In this document: piece by piece, positions 17,481 to 32,109 of the stretch | How the letters are laid out: the number at the start of each line of letters is the position of its first letter | Numbering within the stretch: position 1 is the first letter of the stretch | Source of the DNA: Pseudomonas protegens CHA0 | GTDB lineage: Bacteria; Pseudomonadota; Gammaproteobacteria; Pseudomonadales; Pseudomonadaceae | Assembly: GCF_000397205.1 (NCBI RefSeq) | Contig: NC_021237.1 | Coordinates: forward strand, 4,403,001-4,467,000 | DNA: 64,000 bases | Direction of reading: 5' to 3' | Notes under the pieces: model-generated | What the model was told of the DNA's origin: nothing | Database searches by the model: none | The model's input: only the letters and a program-made list of their open reading frames with translations | Made by a program: the position numbers and the translations under genes

Positions 17481-19889
17481 TCAGTCGCGCGTCGGGCCCG
17501 GCGCCAGCACTTCGCGGGAGCCGTTGGTGTTCATCGCCGTCACCACCCCGGCCATTTCCATGGCTTCGATCATCCGGGCGGCGCGGTTGTAGCCAATCTT
17601 CAGCTTGCGCTGTACCGCCGAGATCGAGGCCCGGCGGCTTTCCAGGACGAACTGCACGGCTTCGTCGTAGAGCGCGTCGGCTTCCGGATCATCGCCGTCA
17701 CCGCCACCGCTGCTGCCTTCGAAACCACTGCCCGCCTCTTCGACACCGTTGAGGATGTCGTCGTTGTATTCCGGCGCACCGCGCAGCTTCCAGGCCTCTA
17801 CCACGCGGTGCACTTCATCATCGGAAACGAAGGCGCCGTGGACGCGGATCGGCAGGCTGGTGCCCGGCGGCATGTAGAGCATGTCACCGTGGCCCAGCAA
17901 TTGTTCGGCACCGCCCTGGTCGATGATGGTCCGCGAGTCGATCTTGCTCGACACCTGGAACGCCATGCGGGTCGGGATGTTGGCCTTGATCAGGCCGGTG
18001 ATCACGTCCACCGATGGGCGCTGGGTGGCGAGGATCAGGTGGATACCGGCGGCACGGGCTTTCTGGGCGATACGGGCGATCAGTTCTTCAACCTTCTTGC
18101 CGACGATCATCATCATGTCGGCGAATTCGTCCACCACCACCACGATGGTCGGCAGCTTGGTCAGCAGCGGCGCTTCGTCGTGGATGCTTTCGCGGTTGTA
18201 CAGCGGGTCGGCCAGCGGGGTACCGGCTTCAATCGCTTCCTTGACCTTGGCGTTGAAGCCCGAGAGGTTGCGCACGCCCATCTTGGCCATGAGCTTGTAG
18301 CGCCGCTCCATCTCAGCCACGCTCCAGCGCAGGGCGTTGGCCGCGTCCTTCATGTCGGTCACCACCGGGCACAGCAGATGCGGAATGCCCTCGTAGATCG
18401 ACAGTTCGAGCATCTTCGGGTCGATCATGATCAGCTTGGCGTCTTCCGGGCCGGACTTGAACAGGATCGACAGGATCATCGCGTTGACCCCCACCGACTT
18501 ACCGGAACCGGTGGTACCAGCCACCAGCAGGTGAGGCATTTTCGCAAGGTCAGTGATGATCGGCTTGCCGCCGATATCGTGGCCCAGGGCCAGGGTGACC
18601 GGGGATTTGAAGTTGTCGTATTCAGGGGTCGAGAGCACTTCGGAGAAGCGCACGATCTGCCGGTCTTCGTTGGGAATCTCGATGCCCACGGTGGTCTTGC
18701 CGGGAATCACTTCCACTACGCGAACACTGGTCACGGCTAGGGAACGCGCCAGGTCCTTGGCCAGGTTGGCGATCCGGCTGACTTTCACCCCGGCCGCTGG
18801 CTGGATTTCGTAACGGGTAATCACCGGCCCCGGGTGGATCGAATCCACCGAGACTTCGACGCCGAACTCCTTGAGCTTGATCTCCAGCAGGTGGCCGACA
18901 GCCGCCAGAGATTCGGGGGAGTAATTGAGCTGTTTCTTTTCCGCGGGATCGAGGATCGAGATCGGCGGCAAGGTGCCTTCCACCGCGCTGTCGACGAACA
19001 ACGGCACCTGTTTCTCTTTCTGCACGCGCTTGCTGGGCTCCGGCGCCTTAGTGGCGATCGGCGTGATCACTGGCGGCACCTGCTTTTCGCGCTCGGACAT
19101 GTGCTTGCTCAGGGCCTGCTCGCGCTCGATAAGGCGCTCCTTGACCTTGGCCTGCTCGCGCTTGTCGGCCACGTTCGGGGTCACGACTTCATCGACCCGG
19201 GCATCCACTTCGCGCAGTTGCGCCACCAGCTGTTTACGCTCGACGCGCGCATCCCACCAGCGGTTGGCGGCGCCCTGGAACAGTTCGAACAGGTCGAGGG
19301 TGATCTTGCCGGTCACGTCCATCACCTTGAACCACGACAGGTCGGTGAACACCGTCAGGCCGAACAGGAACAGGGCAATGAACATCAGGGTGCTGCCCTG
19401 CACGTTCAGGGCATTCTTGGCCAGGTCGCCCAGGCTTTCGCCCAGGGCGCCACCGGCACCGGCCGGCAGGCCCGTGGCGGCATGGAAATGGATATGGGCC
19501 AGGGCGGCGCCCGACAGCACCAGGAACACCAGGCCAATAAGCCGCCAGGAAAACAGCCAGCCGCTCCACTGCCAGGGCTCATGGCGCTGGCGGAAGATCT
19601 GGTAGGTCTTGATCGCCAACAGCAGCGGGAAGATATAGGCGAAGTAACCCAACACCATAAACAGGATATCGGCGCTGTAGGAACCGGCCGGGCCACCGAA
19701 GTTCTGCACGTCTTCAATCTTGCTGTTATGACTCCAGCCCGGATCATCTTTCCCATAGGTCAGAAGTGCCATCATCAAGAACAGGCACAGGGCGCCAATG
19801 GCGATCAACGCACCTTCCTTGAGCCGGTAGTGCAATTGTTGACGCCAGAGCGGAACAACAGGTTTAGGTGCTGCGGTGGATTTCTTCAA
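17481..19889 (-). CDS. ftsK: DNA translocase FtsK
   Basis: 802-residue divisome DNA pump that clears chromosome termini and activates XerCD at dif. Four membrane helices occupy about 26-46, 74-94, 114-134 and 166-184. A short linker (about 210-320, charged, coiled-coil-like) leads to the motor: Walker A GTTGSGKS at 458-465, Walker B in [14 protein letters not shown]. The winged-helix gamma domain that reads KOPS ends the protein ([28 protein letters not shown]). The linker is much shorter than in E. coli FtsK, as is normal for Pseudomonas. Divergent from trxB; heads the run toward cysG. Confidence 0.97.
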   Translation of the reverse strand: MKKSTAAPKPVVPLWRQQLHYRLKEGALIAIGALCLFLMMALLTYGKDDPGWSHNSKIEDVQNFGGPAGSYSADILFMVLGYFAYIFPLLLAIKTYQIFRQRHEPWQWSGWLFSWRLIGLVFLVLSGAALAHIHFHAATGLPAGAGGALGESLGDLAKNALNVQGSTLMFIALFLFGLTVFTDLSWFKVMDVTGKITLDLFELFQGAANRWWDARVERKQLVAQLREVDARVDEVVTPNVADKREQAKVKERLIEREQALSKHMSEREKQVPPVITPIATKAPEPSKRVQKEKQVPLFVDSAVEGTLPPISILDPAEKKQLNYSPESLAAVGHLLEIKLKEFGVEVSVDSIHPGPVITRYEIQPAAGVKVSRIANLAKDLARSLAVTSVRVVEVIPGKTTVGIEIPNEDRQIVRFSEVLSTPEYDNFKSPVTLALGHDIGGKPIITDLAKMPHLLVAGTTGSGKSVGVNAMILSILFKSGPEDAKLIMIDPKMLELSIYEGIPHLLCPVVTDMKDAANALRWSVAEMERRYKLMAKMGVRNLSGFNAKVKEAIEAGTPLADPLYNRESIHDEAPLLTKLPTIVVVVDEFADMMMIVGKKVEELIARIAQKARAAGIHLILATQRPSVDVITGLIKANIPTRMAFQVSSKIDSRTIIDQGGAEQLLGHGDMLYMPPGTSLPIRVHGAFVSDDEVHRVVEAWKLRGAPEYNDDILNGVEEAGSGFEGSSGGGDGDDPEADALYDEAVQFVLESRRASISAVQRKLKIGYNRAARMIEAMEMAGVVTAMNTNGSREVLAPGPTRD

Positions 19890-19944
19890 AACGCGTCTTT
19901 TCCTGCGCCAAGGGCGCGTCCAACGGGTGATTGACTACAAGATA

Positions 19945-19961
19945 CTGCTCAATCCGAGCAG
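19945..19961. promoter_or_regulatory. Inverted repeat in the ftsK upstream region
   Basis: CTGCTCAATCCGAGCAG has 6-bp arms and a 5-bp spacer, 56-72 bp upstream of the ftsK ATG. It might be an operator or a 5'-UTR hairpin. It does not match the LexA box. Confidence 0.3.
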
Positions 19962-20039
19962 GTAAATAAAGTTGACCGGCGTAACTGGGGCTACTTTTAA
20001 CACTCTGCCCCTTGCTTCTGAAACAGTGCAATTCTGAAT

Positions 20040-20071
20040 AAACCCGGTACAGCGTCGTATTGTACGGGTTT
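20040..20071. other. Hairpin between divergent ftsK and trxB
   Basis: AAACCCGGTACA (20040-20051) pairs with TGTACGGGTTT (20061-20071), with one bulged G and a 9-nt loop. It is followed by TTTGTT on plus and TTTATT on minus. It looks like a bidirectional terminator, yet no annotated gene ends here. Confidence 0.4.
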
Positions 20072-20175
20072 GTTCACGCCATGCCACGTCGGAACCCTCC
20101 GACCAGCATAGTCAACGGCCTGTTACGCACTGTTCAATTGGAGCATGCATTCTCTTTTGTGACAAAGGCTTATGA

Positions 20176-21135
<960 letters not shown>

Positions 21136-21207
21136 GCCCTCGCCCTACGCTTGTGGCGGGCCCGCAATGGCTCGCCACCGCCCTCCCCTGCCGCAAGTCT
21201 GGATACC

Positions 21208-21888
21208 ATGCTGACCTGGTTACAACGCAACACACTCGACTTCCCACCGCTGGAAAAGGCCATGCGCGAGCCCAATGGCTTGCTGGCCGCGGGCGGAGAC
21301 TTGTCTGCCGACCGCCTGATCCAGGCCTATCGTCACGGCTGCTTTCCCTGGTTTTCCGAAGGCCAGCCGATTCTCTGGTGGTCCCCCGATCCGCGCACGG
21401 TGTTATTCCCGGACGAACTGCATGTCTCCCGCAGCCTGGGCAAACTGTTGCGCAAACAACGCTATCAGGTGACCTTCGATCAGGACTTTGCCGCAGTCAT
21501 CAGCGCCTGTGCAGCGCCTCGCGCCTATGCCGACGGCACCTGGATCAGCGAAGCGATGCAACGCGCCTACCTGCAACTGCATCAACGCGGCTACGCCCAT
21601 TCGGTGGAAGTCTGGGATCAGGGAGTGCTGGTGGGCGGCTTGTATGGACTGGCCATGGGGCAGCTGTTTTTCGGCGAGTCGATGTTCAGCCGCGCCGACA
21701 ATGCCTCGAAATTCGGCTTTGCCACTCTGGTGGAACGCTTGAAGGCGTGGGGATTTGTGCTGATCGACTGCCAGATGCCCACCGAACACCTGCACAGCCT
21801 CGGCGCCCGATCCATTTCCCGGCCAGAGTTCGCGAATTACCTGAAACACCACCTGGACCTGCCGAGCCGCGCCATATGGGTTTCCTAG
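21208..21888 (+). CDS. aat: Leucyl/phenylalanyl-tRNA-protein transferase
   Basis: 226 residues. It adds Leu or Phe from tRNA to proteins with N-terminal Lys or Arg, creating N-degrons read by ClpS. The start is [19 protein letters not shown] at 21208; the extension to 21151 is unsupported. Diagnostic stretches are [37 protein letters not shown] and [13 protein letters not shown]. Followed 58 bp later by bpt; clpA and clpS are within 4 kb. Confidence 0.95.
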   Translation: MLTWLQRNTLDFPPLEKAMREPNGLLAAGGDLSADRLIQAYRHGCFPWFSEGQPILWWSPDPRTVLFPDELHVSRSLGKLLRKQRYQVTFDQDFAAVISACAAPRAYADGTWISEAMQRAYLQLHQRGYAHSVEVWDQGVLVGGLYGLAMGQLFFGESMFSRADNASKFGFATLVERLKAWGFVLIDCQMPTEHLHSLGARSISRPEFANYLKHHLDLPSRAIWVS

Positions 21889-21946
21889 GCGGGTTTGCCG
21901 GGGGTGGCTTACACTTAATTGCAAAGCTTATTCCGAGGGTTGACTC

Positions 21947-22654
21947 ATGACCGAGTTGGCGCGCCTGAAGTTCTATGCCACCCAACCCCACTCTTGCAGC
22001 TACCTGCCCGACGAACAGGCGACCACTCTGTTCCTCGATCCCAGCCAGCCCATGGACGTGCATGTCTACGCGGATCTGTCGGAAATGGGCTTTCGGCGCA
22101 GCGGCGATCATCTGTATCGCCCCCACTGCCAGAACTGCAACGCCTGCGTGCCGGCGCGCATTCCTGCTACACAGTTCCTGCCCAGCCGCCAGCAAAAGCG
22201 CATTCTAAAACGCAACAGCGACCTGACCGTACACGCGGCCAAACCCTGCTTCAGCGAAGAGTATTTCGACCTCTACCAGCGGTACATCGAGCAACGCCAC
22301 GCCGATGGCGACATGTTTCCCCCAAGCCGCGACCAGTTCTCGACCTTCCTGGTTCGAGACCTGCCCTTCTCGCGCTTCTACGAGTTCCGCCTGGACGGCC
22401 GCCTGCTGGCCGTGGCGGTCACCGACCTGCTGCCCAATGGCCTGTCGGCGGTCTACACCTTCTATGAACCCGACGAAGAGCGCCGCAGCCTCGGGCGCTT
22501 TGCGATCCTTTGGCAAATCGGCGAAACCCTGCGCCTCGGGCTGGATGCGGTGTACCTCGGCTACTGGATCAAGAACTGCAAAAAGATGAACTACAAGACC
22601 CAATATCGCCCCATAGAGCTGCTGGTTAACCAGAGATGGGTGATCCTCAACTAG
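21947..22654 (+). CDS. bpt: Aspartate/glutamate leucyltransferase Bpt (arginyltransferase family)
   Basis: 235-residue homologue of eukaryotic ATE1. In bacteria this group (Bpt) transfers Leu to N-terminal Asp and Glu, giving ClpS substrates. The N-terminal part carries the metal-type cysteines [11 protein letters not shown] and the pair CQNCNAC, and the C-terminal GNAT-like domain follows ([34 protein letters not shown]). Earlier annotations call this gene ate. Next to aat, so both N-end transferases are adjacent. Confidence 0.93.
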
Positions 22655-22660
22655 AAGGTC

Positions 22661-22690
22661 TTGGCTTAAACCCCACTTTTCGGGCACAAT
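22661..22690 (+). promoter_or_regulatory. Candidate sigma-70 promoter of infA
   Basis: TTGGCT (22661-22666) and CACAAT (22685-22690) with an 18-bp spacer lie just after the bpt stop and 65 bp before the infA ATG. Each hexamer matches consensus at four of six positions. Confidence 0.45.
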
Positions 22691-22754
22691 GCACGCCGCT
22701 TTTGCCTGGCGCAGTTGCACCGGGCCATTCATTGGACACCGAGGGCTTTACTGC

Positions 22755-22973
22755 ATGTCGAAAGAAGACAGCTTCGAAATGGAAGGCACTGTCGTCGACA
22801 CCCTGCCCAACACCATGTTTCGTGTGGAGTTGGAAAATGGGCACGTCGTAACCGCGCATATTTCCGGCAAGATGCGCAAGAACTACATTCGTATTCTTAC
22901 CGGTGACAAAGTGCGCGTCGAGCTGACGCCCTATGACTTGAGCAAAGGGCGCATCACTTACCGCGCTCGCTAA
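22755..22973 (+). CDS. infA: Translation initiation factor IF-1
   Basis: 72-residue OB-fold factor that binds the 30S A site during initiation. The start is [20 protein letters not shown] at 22755; the frame open to 22689 is not family-like. The family phrases [20 protein letters not shown] and [20 protein letters not shown] are unchanged. A strong terminator follows at 22989. The trxB-aat-bpt-infA-clpA order is conserved in Pseudomonas. Confidence 0.98.
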
Positions 22974-22988
22974 GCAAGTCAATACAAG

Positions 22989-23016
22989 ACGCCCGGTTAT
23001 GCCGGGCGTTTTTGTT
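22989..23016 (+). terminator. Rho-independent terminator after infA
   Basis: ACGCCCGG pairs with CCGGGCGT around a 5-nt loop, followed by a T-rich tail (TTTTTGTT). It starts 16 bp after the infA stop. Confidence 0.9.
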
Positions 23017-23051
23017 CGTCTGCAAAAAACGTTTCAAACGCCAGATAGCAC

Positions 23052-23073
23052 AAAGGCACCTCCCGGTGCCTTT
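23052..23073 (-). terminator. Terminator-like hairpin after clpA
   Basis: AAAGGCACC (23052-23060) pairs with GGTGCCTTT (23065-23073) around TCCC. On the clpA strand the hairpin ends in CCTTTGTGC. It lies 27 bp after the clpA stop. Confidence 0.7.
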
Positions 23074-23099
23074 GGCTGTACTGCTGTGTTATGCGGCGA

Positions 23100-25370
23100 T
23101 CAAGCCATTTCCGCCGTGGTCTCGAAATCGAAGGTCAGCTCGCCATCCTTGATGTCGATGTGGACCACACCGCCATGGTCGGACAACTCGCCAAACAGGA
23201 TCTCCTCGGCCAGGGGACGCTTGATCTTGTCCTGGATCAAGCGCGCCATCGGACGGGCGCCCATGGTCACGTCGTAACCACCGGCGGCCAGCCAGCTGCG
23301 AGCGGCATCGGTCACTTCCAGCTGCACGCGCTTGTCTTCCAGCTGCGCCTGAAGCTCGGTAAGGAACTTGTCCACCACGCTCTTGATCACTTCGTGGCTC
23401 AGGCGACCGAACTGGATAATGGTGTCCAGACGGTTGCGGAACTCCGGCGTGAAGCTCTTCTTGATCACTTCCATGGCATCGGAAGAGTGATCCTGATGCG
23501 TGAAGCCGATGGAGGCTCGCGCCGCGGTTTCAGCACCGGCGTTGGTGGTCATGATGACGATCACATTGCGGAAATCGGCCTTGCGCCCGTTGTTGTCGGT
23601 CAGGGTCCCGTGATCCATCACCTGCAGCAGCAGGTTGAAGACTTCCGGGTGGGCCTTCTCGATTTCATCGAGCAGCAATACGCAATGCGGCTGCTTGGTG
23701 ATGGCCTCGGTCAGCAAGCCGCCCTGGTCGAAACCGACATAACCGGGAGGCGCACCAATCAAGCGCGAGACGGTGTGCCGCTCCATGTACTCGGACATGT
23801 CGAAGCGTACCAGCTCGATCCCCATGGCCTTGGCCAACTGCCGCGCCGCTTCGGTCTTGCCGACACCGGTAGGACCGGCAAACAGGAAGGAACCGACCGG
23901 TTTGTCCGGCGATTTCAGGCCTGCACGGGACAGCTTGATCGCGGTGGACAGCGAATCGATCGCCGCATCCTGGCCAAACACCGTCAGCTTGAGATCGCGC
24001 TCAAGATTGCGCAGCAGCTCTTTATCGGAACTGGTGACGTGTTTTGGTGGAATCCGCGCGATTTTCGCCACGATGTCTTCGACCTGGGCCACTTCGATGC
24101 GCTTCACGCGCTTCTCCGCCGGCTGCAGGCGCTGATAGGCACCTGCCTCGTCGATGACGTCGATGGCCTTGTCCGGCATATGCCGGTCATTGATATAGCG
24201 CGAGGCCAATTCTGCAGCGGCACGCAGGGCTTCATCACTGTATTCGATACTGTGATGCTGCTCGAAACGCCCCTTGAGGCCGCGCAGGATGCCAATGGTG
24301 TCTTCAACCGAGGGCTCGGACACATCGACTTTCTGGAAGCGCCGCGCCAAGGCCCGGTCCTTCTCGAAAATGCCACGGAACTCCTGGAAGGTAGTCGAGC
24401 CGATGCAACGGATATCACCCGAGGACAGCAGCGGCTTGAGCAGGTTCGAGGCATCCATCACCCCACCGGAAGCCGCACCGGCACCGATGATGGTATGAAT
24501 CTCGTCAATGAACAGGATCGCCTGAGGGCGTTTTTTCAATTCGCCCAGCAGCGCCTTGAAGCGCTTCTCGAAATCGCCGCGGTATTTGGTACCGGCCAGC
24601 AACGCCCCGAGATCCAGCGAGTAGACGACGCTGTTGACCAGCAGGTCCGGCACTTGATTGTCGACGATGCGCTTGGCCAGGCCCTCGGCAATCGCGGTCT
24701 TGCCCACGCCTGCCTCACCCACCAGCAGCGGGTTGTTCTTGCGCCGGCGCGCCAGGATCTGCGCTACGCGCTCGACTTCCTGCTCGCGCCCTACCAACGG
24801 ATCAATGCGGCCCTGACGGGCCAGTTCATTGAGGTTGCTGGCATAGGCATCCAGAGGATTGCCCGAAGAAGACGACTCACCACCCTCTTCGTCCTGCATA
24901 TCCTGTTCACCTTCAGAATGATCGCCATGCCCGGGCACCTTGGAGATGCCATGGGCGATGTAGTTGACCACGTCGATACGGGCAACGCTCTGCTGTTTCA
25001 GCAGGAACACCGCCTGGCTCTCTTGCTCACTGAAGATTGCCACCAGCACATTGGCACCGGTGACTTCACGCTTGCCCGAGCTCTGTACGTGAAAGACAGC
25101 ACGTTGCAATACACGCTGGAAACCCAGGGTTGGCTGAGTTTCGCGATCCTCGTCGTGCACGGGAATCAGCGGCGTTGTGGAGTCGATGAACTCCTGCAGG
25201 TCGTGCTTGAGTTTGTCGAGGTTTGCTCCGCAGGCACGTAAAACGGTGGCGGCGGCCTCATTATCCAAAAGAGCCAACAGGAGATGCTCGACGGTCATGA
25301 ACTCATGACGCTTCGAACGGGCCTCCTTGAAGGCGAGATTGAGGGTGACTTCGAGCTCGCGGTTTAACAT
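23100..25370 (-). CDS. clpA: ATP-dependent Clp protease unfoldase ClpA
   Basis: 756-residue Hsp100 unfoldase that feeds proteins into ClpP. The N-domain spans 1-145, then an acidic Ser-rich linker (about 148-172). The first AAA+ ring has Walker A GEAGVGKT (218-225); the second has GPTGVGKT (499-506). The ClpP-docking loop IGF is at 621-623. ClpS, which loads N-degron substrates on the N-domain, is encoded 29 bp upstream on the same strand, so clpS-clpA is one operon. clpP is not in the window. Confidence 0.98.
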   Translation of the reverse strand: MLNRELEVTLNLAFKEARSKRHEFMTVEHLLLALLDNEAAATVLRACGANLDKLKHDLQEFIDSTTPLIPVHDEDRETQPTLGFQRVLQRAVFHVQSSGKREVTGANVLVAIFSEQESQAVFLLKQQSVARIDVVNYIAHGISKVPGHGDHSEGEQDMQDEEGGESSSSGNPLDAYASNLNELARQGRIDPLVGREQEVERVAQILARRRKNNPLLVGEAGVGKTAIAEGLAKRIVDNQVPDLLVNSVVYSLDLGALLAGTKYRGDFEKRFKALLGELKKRPQAILFIDEIHTIIGAGAASGGVMDASNLLKPLLSSGDIRCIGSTTFQEFRGIFEKDRALARRFQKVDVSEPSVEDTIGILRGLKGRFEQHHSIEYSDEALRAAAELASRYINDRHMPDKAIDVIDEAGAYQRLQPAEKRVKRIEVAQVEDIVAKIARIPPKHVTSSDKELLRNLERDLKLTVFGQDAAIDSLSTAIKLSRAGLKSPDKPVGSFLFAGPTGVGKTEAARQLAKAMGIELVRFDMSEYMERHTVSRLIGAPPGYVGFDQGGLLTEAITKQPHCVLLLDEIEKAHPEVFNLLLQVMDHGTLTDNNGRKADFRNVIVIMTTNAGAETAARASIGFTHQDHSSDAMEVIKKSFTPEFRNRLDTIIQFGRLSHEVIKSVVDKFLTELQAQLEDKRVQLEVTDAARSWLAAGGYDVTMGARPMARLIQDKIKRPLAEEILFGELSDHGGVVHIDIKDGELTFDFETTAEMA

Positions 25371-25399
25371 AGCTTCACCTCATACCCAAGTGGTCGGCG

Positions 25400-25762
25400 T
25401 TAACCGTCCTTCTCGATTTCACAGAGTAGCGGATGCTGGCTTTCCCGGGCGTACTGGTTGACCTGCATGGCCTTGGTCTCGGCGATGTCGCGGGTAAACA
25501 ATCCACACACTGCCCGCCCTTCGGTATGGACGGCCAGCATGACCTTGGTCGCCAGCTCGCGATTCAGGTTAAAAAACATCTCGAGCACTTCGACGACGAA
25601 ATCCATCGGCGTGTAGTCATCGTTGAACAAAACCACCTTGTACATCGGCGGCGCCTGGAGAGCAGGCTTAGCCTCCTGTACTGCCAAGCCAGCGGAATCG
25701 TCGTCGTGCAAGTCCGGGCGATCCTGATTGAATGTTAGTCGAATCTGGCTGATTGCATGCAT
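25400..25762 (-). CDS. clpS: ClpA adaptor ClpS (N-recognin)
   Basis: 120 residues. Binds proteins with N-terminal Leu, Phe, Tyr or Trp and delivers them to ClpA. The flexible tail spans about 1-38; the core begins at [25 protein letters not shown], holding the Asn-Asp-Asp motif that grips the substrate amino terminus. [24 protein letters not shown] is the other conserved stretch. Upstream of clpA and divergent from cspD with a 224-bp gap. Confidence 0.97.
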   Translation of the reverse strand: MHAISQIRLTFNQDRPDLHDDDSAGLAVQEAKPALQAPPMYKVVLFNDDYTPMDFVVEVLEMFFNLNRELATKVMLAVHTEGRAVCGLFTRDIAETKAMQVNQYARESQHPLLCEIEKDG

Positions 25763-25986
25763 GGAAAGAAAGGTTCGTCAGTTGTGCAAATACAGTGGTG
25801 GGGGCGCCCTGGAAGGATTTCAACTCCGACCGCCGGGTCAACTTGACTATCGGCAAAACGGTGTTACAACCAATAGGGCCCACATTGGGTAATAAACGTC
25901 CGCGGCGTCAACCTTTTTACCAAGCTTGGCGGCGGATGAACTGGATGATACTCCAGTGATGGAGTCTGTTGCAGAGGGATATGAGT

Positions 25987-26244
25987 ATGGCTAGCGGTAA
26001 GGTCAAGTGGTTCAACAACGCCAAGGGTTATGGCTTTATTAATGAGGAGGGCAAGACTGACGATCTGTTTGCCCATTACTCGGCCATCGATATGGATGGC
26101 TACAAGACCTTGAAAGCCGGACAGGCTGTGAGCTTCGAAATCATCCAAGGGCCCAAGGGCCTGCATGCGATCAAAATCAGCGCGTTGAAGGTGCCCGGCG
26201 AAATCGTCACTGCCGAGGCCCAGCCCGAAAGTGCCCTGAGCTGA
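25987..26244 (+). CDS. cspD: Cold-shock-domain protein CspD
   Basis: 85-residue single cold-shock domain with RNA/ssDNA-binding motifs KGYGFI (RNP1) and DLFAHYSAI (RNP2-like). The ATG at 25987 (MASGKVKWFNNAKG) has AGAGGG 8 nt before it; the in-frame ATG at 25981 is too close. A short tail beyond the domain (VTAEAQPESALS) and the place next to clpS-clpA mark it as CspD, which in E. coli inhibits replication in stationary phase. Confidence 0.92.
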   Translation: MASGKVKWFNNAKGYGFINEEGKTDDLFAHYSAIDMDGYKTLKAGQAVSFEIIQGPKGLHAIKISALKVPGEIVTAEAQPESALS

Positions 26245-26268
26245 TCCAACCAACATCCAGTCATGAAA

Positions 26269-26304
26269 AAACCGGCCGACTCAAGGGATTGAGTCGGCCG
26301 GTTT
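26269..26304. terminator. Bidirectional terminator between convergent cspD and icd
   Basis: A perfect 16-bp stem (AAACCGGCCGACTCAA and its complement) around GGGA, flanked by A-rich sequence on the left and T-rich on the right. It serves cspD on plus and icd on minus. Confidence 0.92.
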
Positions 26305-26323
26305 GCTTTGGGCGTCGTACAGC

Positions 26324-27580
26324 TTACATGTGCGAGATCAGCGCATCGCCGAAGGCCGAGGAAGACAGCAGGGTTGCACCGTCCATCAGGCGTTCGAAGT
26401 CATAGGTCACGGTCTTGGCCGAGATTGCGCCATTGGTGCCCTTGATGATCAGGTCGGCTGCTTCGGTCCAGCCCATGTGGCGCAGCATCATCTCTGCGGA
26501 GAGGATCAGCGAACCCGGGTTGACCTGGTCCTTGCCGGCATACTTGGGCGCGGTACCGTGGGTGGCTTCGAACATGGCCACGGTATCGGACAGGTTGGCG
26601 CCTGGTGCAATGCCGATGCCGCCCACTTCCGCCGCCAGGGCGTCGGACAGGTAGTCGCCGTTGAGGTTGAGGGTCGCGATCACATCGTATTCGGCCGGGC
26701 GCAGCAGGATCTGCTGGAGCATGGCGTCGGCGATGGCATCCTTGACGATGACGTTCTTGCCGGTTTTCGGGTTCTTGAACTGCATCCAGGGACCGCCGTC
26801 CAGCAGGGTCGCGCCGAACTCTTCGGCCGCCACTTCGTAGGCCCATTCCTTGAAGGCACCTTCGGTGAACTTCATGATGTTGCCTTTGTGCACGATGGTC
26901 AGCGAGTCGCGGTCGTTATCCACTACATATTGCAGCGCCTTGCGCGCCAGACGCTTGGTGCCCTGCAGGGAAACCGGCTTGACGCCGATGCCGCAGTTTT
27001 CGTCGAAACGGATCTTGGTGACACCCATTTCCTCCTTGAGGAACTTGATGACCTTGGTGGCTTCTGCCGAGCCGGCTTTCCACTCGATGCCGGCATAAAT
27101 GTCTTCGGAGTTTTCACGGAAGATGGTCATGTCCACGTCACCCGGCTTCTTCACCGGGCTGGGCACGCCTTCGAACCAGCGCACAGGGCGCAGGCATACA
27201 TAAAGATCGAGTTGCTGACGCAGGGCCACGTTCAGGGAACGGATGCCACCACCGACCGGAGTGGTCAGCGGGCCCTTGATGGAAACCACGTAATCCTTCA
27301 CTGCGTCCAGGGTTTCCTGAGGAAGCCAGGTGTCCTGGTCGTACACTTGAGTCGCTTTTTCCCCGGCATACACTTCCATCCAGGAAATCTTGCGTTCGCC
27401 GCCGTAAGCCTTCTTAACCGCAGCATCGACAACCTTGATCATGACCGGGCTGATATCAACACCAATACCGTCGCCTTCGATGAAAGGAATAATCGGGTTG
27501 TTAGGAACATTGAGAGAATGGTCTGCGTTGACGGTGATTTTGTCGCCGACTGCTGGAACCTGAATCTTCTTGTATCCCAT
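26324..27580 (-). CDS. icd: NADP-dependent isocitrate dehydrogenase, homodimeric type
   Basis: 418-residue TCA-cycle enzyme converting isocitrate to 2-oxoglutarate. The substrate loop [15 protein letters not shown] contains Ser115, equivalent to E. coli Ser113, the site phosphorylated by AceK. The NADP region ([19 protein letters not shown]) and metal-binding aspartates ([19 protein letters not shown]) are present. It is divergent from the unrelated monomeric enzyme idh, so the strain has two isocitrate dehydrogenases competing with AceA for substrate. Confidence 0.97.
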   Translation of the reverse strand: MGYKKIQVPAVGDKITVNADHSLNVPNNPIIPFIEGDGIGVDISPVMIKVVDAAVKKAYGGERKISWMEVYAGEKATQVYDQDTWLPQETLDAVKDYVVSIKGPLTTPVGGGIRSLNVALRQQLDLYVCLRPVRWFEGVPSPVKKPGDVDMTIFRENSEDIYAGIEWKAGSAEATKVIKFLKEEMGVTKIRFDENCGIGVKPVSLQGTKRLARKALQYVVDNDRDSLTIVHKGNIMKFTEGAFKEWAYEVAAEEFGATLLDGGPWMQFKNPKTGKNVIVKDAIADAMLQQILLRPAEYDVIATLNLNGDYLSDALAAEVGGIGIAPGANLSDTVAMFEATHGTAPKYAGKDQVNPGSLILSAEMMLRHMGWTEAADLIIKGTNGAISAKTVTYDFERLMDGATLLSSSAFGDALISHM

Positions 27581-30310
<2,730 letters not shown>

Positions 30311-30323
30311 GCACGAGCGAACA

Positions 30324-30354
30324 CACAAACCCCGGCCCCGTGCCGGGGTTTGTG
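30324..30354 (+). terminator. Terminator hairpin after idh
   Basis: A perfect 13-bp stem (CACAAACCCCGGC with its complement) and a 5-nt loop, 13 bp after the idh stop. The T-tract is short. Confidence 0.75.
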
Positions 30355-30404
30355 CTTCTGGCGTCCGCAGCAACCGGCCTGTCGGCAAAACAGACAGCGC
30401 TCGC

Positions 30405-30428
30405 TTCGCCGGCAAGCCGGCTCCTACA
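30405..30428. repeat. Single REP unit between idh and the Nudix gene
   Basis: A consensus 24-bp unit in the TTCGCCGGCAAGCC orientation, unpaired. It lies 29 bp before the Nudix start, just upstream of that gene's ribosome site. Confidence 0.85.
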
Positions 30429-30457
30429 ATGCTCACCCTTTATAAAGGAGTGCCTTT

Positions 30458-30904
30458 ATGGAATGGCAACCACATATTACTGTCGCCACCATCGTCGAGG
30501 ACCAGGGCCGCTTCCTGTTCGTCGAGGAGTACTCGGGCGAACAGGCCGTGCTCAATCAGCCCGCCGGGCACCTGGATGCCAATGAAAGCCTGCTCCAGGC
30601 GGCCGTACGCGAAACCCTGGAGGAAACCGGCTGGGATGTGGAGTTGACCGGCGTGGTCGGCATCTACCTCTACACCGCCCCCAGCAACGGCGTGACCTAC
30701 CAGCGCGTGTGCTTCGCCGCCAAGCCACTGCGCCATCATCCGGACTATCAGTTGGATGACGGCATCATCGGCCCGCGCTGGCTGAGCCGCGAGCAACTGC
30801 TGGAGCAACGGGCCAACTGGCGCAGCGAGCTGATCCTGCAGTGCCTGGACGATTACCTGGATGGCCAGTTGCACAGCCTGGCACTGATCCGACCAATGCT
30901 TTAA
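30458..30904 (+). CDS. nudJ: Nudix hydrolase, NudJ-like
   Basis: 148 residues; hydrolyses nucleoside-diphosphate-type compounds (NudJ of E. coli acts on thiamin pyrimidine and nucleotide phosphates). The Nudix box is complete: G-x5-E-x7-REUxEExGU within GHLDANESLLQAAVRETLEETGW (about 37-59). The opening WQPHITVATIVEDQGRFLFVEE is NudJ-like, and in many proteobacteria this gene precedes mnmA, as here. AAAGGAG precedes the ATG. Confidence 0.88.
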   Translation: MEWQPHITVATIVEDQGRFLFVEEYSGEQAVLNQPAGHLDANESLLQAAVRETLEETGWDVELTGVVGIYLYTAPSNGVTYQRVCFAAKPLRHHPDYQLDDGIIGPRWLSREQLLEQRANWRSELILQCLDDYLDGQLHSLALIRPML

Positions 30905-30975
30905 CCGCAGTTTTAGCCTTGCAGGCCTCAGCCTGTTAGAATCGCGTCCTTTTTCAAGACACCCGTTGAATTCCT

Positions 30976-32109
30976 ATGCGTGATCCAGCCCCTTCTGATA
31001 ACCAAAAGAAGCGCGTCATTGTCGGCATGTCCGGCGGCGTGGATTCTTCCGTTTCCGCCCTCCTGCTGATGGAGCAGGGTTACCAGGTGGAAGGCCTGTT
31101 CATGAAGAACTGGGAGGAAGACGACGGAACCGAATACTGCACCGCCATGGACGACCTGGCCGACGCCCAGGCCGTGTGCGACAAGATTGGCATCAAGCTG
31201 CACACCGCCAACTTCGCCGCCGAATACTGGGACAACGTGTTCGAGCACTTCCTGGCCGAATACAAGGCCGGCCGCACGCCGAACCCGGATATCCTCTGCA
31301 ACCGCGAAATCAAGTTCAAGGCCTTCCTCGACTACGCCATGATGCTCGGCGCCGACCTGATCGCCACCGGCCACTATGTGCGCCGCCGCGACATCGACGG
31401 CCGCACCGAACTGCTCAAGGGCCTGGACCCGAACAAGGACCAGAGCTACTTCCTCCACGCCGTTGGCGGCGAGCAGATCGCCAAGACCCTGTTCCCGGTA
31501 GGCGAGCTGGAAAAGCCCGAAGTGCGCGCCATTGCCGAAAAACACGACCTGGCCACGGCGAAGAAGAAAGACTCCACCGGCATCTGCTTTATCGGTGAGC
31601 GGCGCTTCAGCGACTTCCTCAAGCAATACCTGCCGGCCCAGCCCGGCGAGATCAAGACCACCGAAGGTGAAGTCATCGGCCGCCATCACGGCCTGATGTA
31701 CCACACCATTGGCCAGCGTCAGGGCCTGGGCATCGGCGGCCTGAAAGACGCCGGCGAAGAGCCGTGGTACGTGCTGATCAAGGACCTGGAGCACAACGAG
31801 CTGATCGTGGGCCAGGGCAATGATCACCCCTGGCTGTTCTCCCGCGCCCTGCTGGCCTCCGACATCTATTGGGTCAACCCCATCGACCTGAGCCAGCCGC
31901 GACGCCTGACCGCCAAGGTACGCTACCGCCAGAGCGACCAGCCCTGCACCCTGGAAAAGACCGCCAACGGCTACCGCGCCACCTTCGACGACCCACAGCG
32001 CGCCGTCACTCCCGGCCAGTCCGTGGTGTTCTACGACGGCGAGATCTGCCTCGGTGGCGGCGTGATCGAAGTGGCCGAACCCTGGAGCAGCAAGGACGCC
32101 CGTCCATGA
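30976..32109 (+). CDS. mnmA: tRNA-specific 2-thiouridylase MnmA
   Basis: 377 residues; thiolates U34 of tRNA-Lys, -Glu and -Gln, taking sulfur from TusE (encoded at 9872). The PP-loop motif GMSGGVDSS is at 17-25. The catalytic cysteines are Cys108 ([15 protein letters not shown]) and Cys204 ([13 protein letters not shown]), matching E. coli Cys102 and Cys199. A -10-like TAGAAT lies at 30937-30942. hflD overlaps its stop by 4 bp, the usual pairing. Confidence 0.97.
   Translation: MRDPAPSDNQKKRVIVGMSGGVDSSVSALLLMEQGYQVEGLFMKNWEEDDGTEYCTAMDDLADAQAVCDKIGIKLHTANFAAEYWDNVFEHFLAEYKAGRTPNPDILCNREIKFKAFLDYAMMLGADLIATGHYVRRRDIDGRTELLKGLDPNKDQSYFLHAVGGEQIAKTLFPVGELEKPEVRAIAEKHDLATAKKKDSTGICFIGERRFSDFLKQYLPAQPGEIKTTEGEVIGRHHGLMYHTIGQRQGLGIGGLKDAGEEPWYVLIKDLEHNELIVGQGNDHPWLFSRALLASDIYWVNPIDLSQPRRLTAKVRYRQSDQPCTLEKTANGYRATFDDPQRAVTPGQSVVFYDGEICLGGGVIEVAEPWSSKDARP

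Noticed and set aside
19945..19961. LexA box for ftsK
   Set aside because: The repeat CTGCTC-N5-GAGCAG does not fit CTGT-N8-ACAG.
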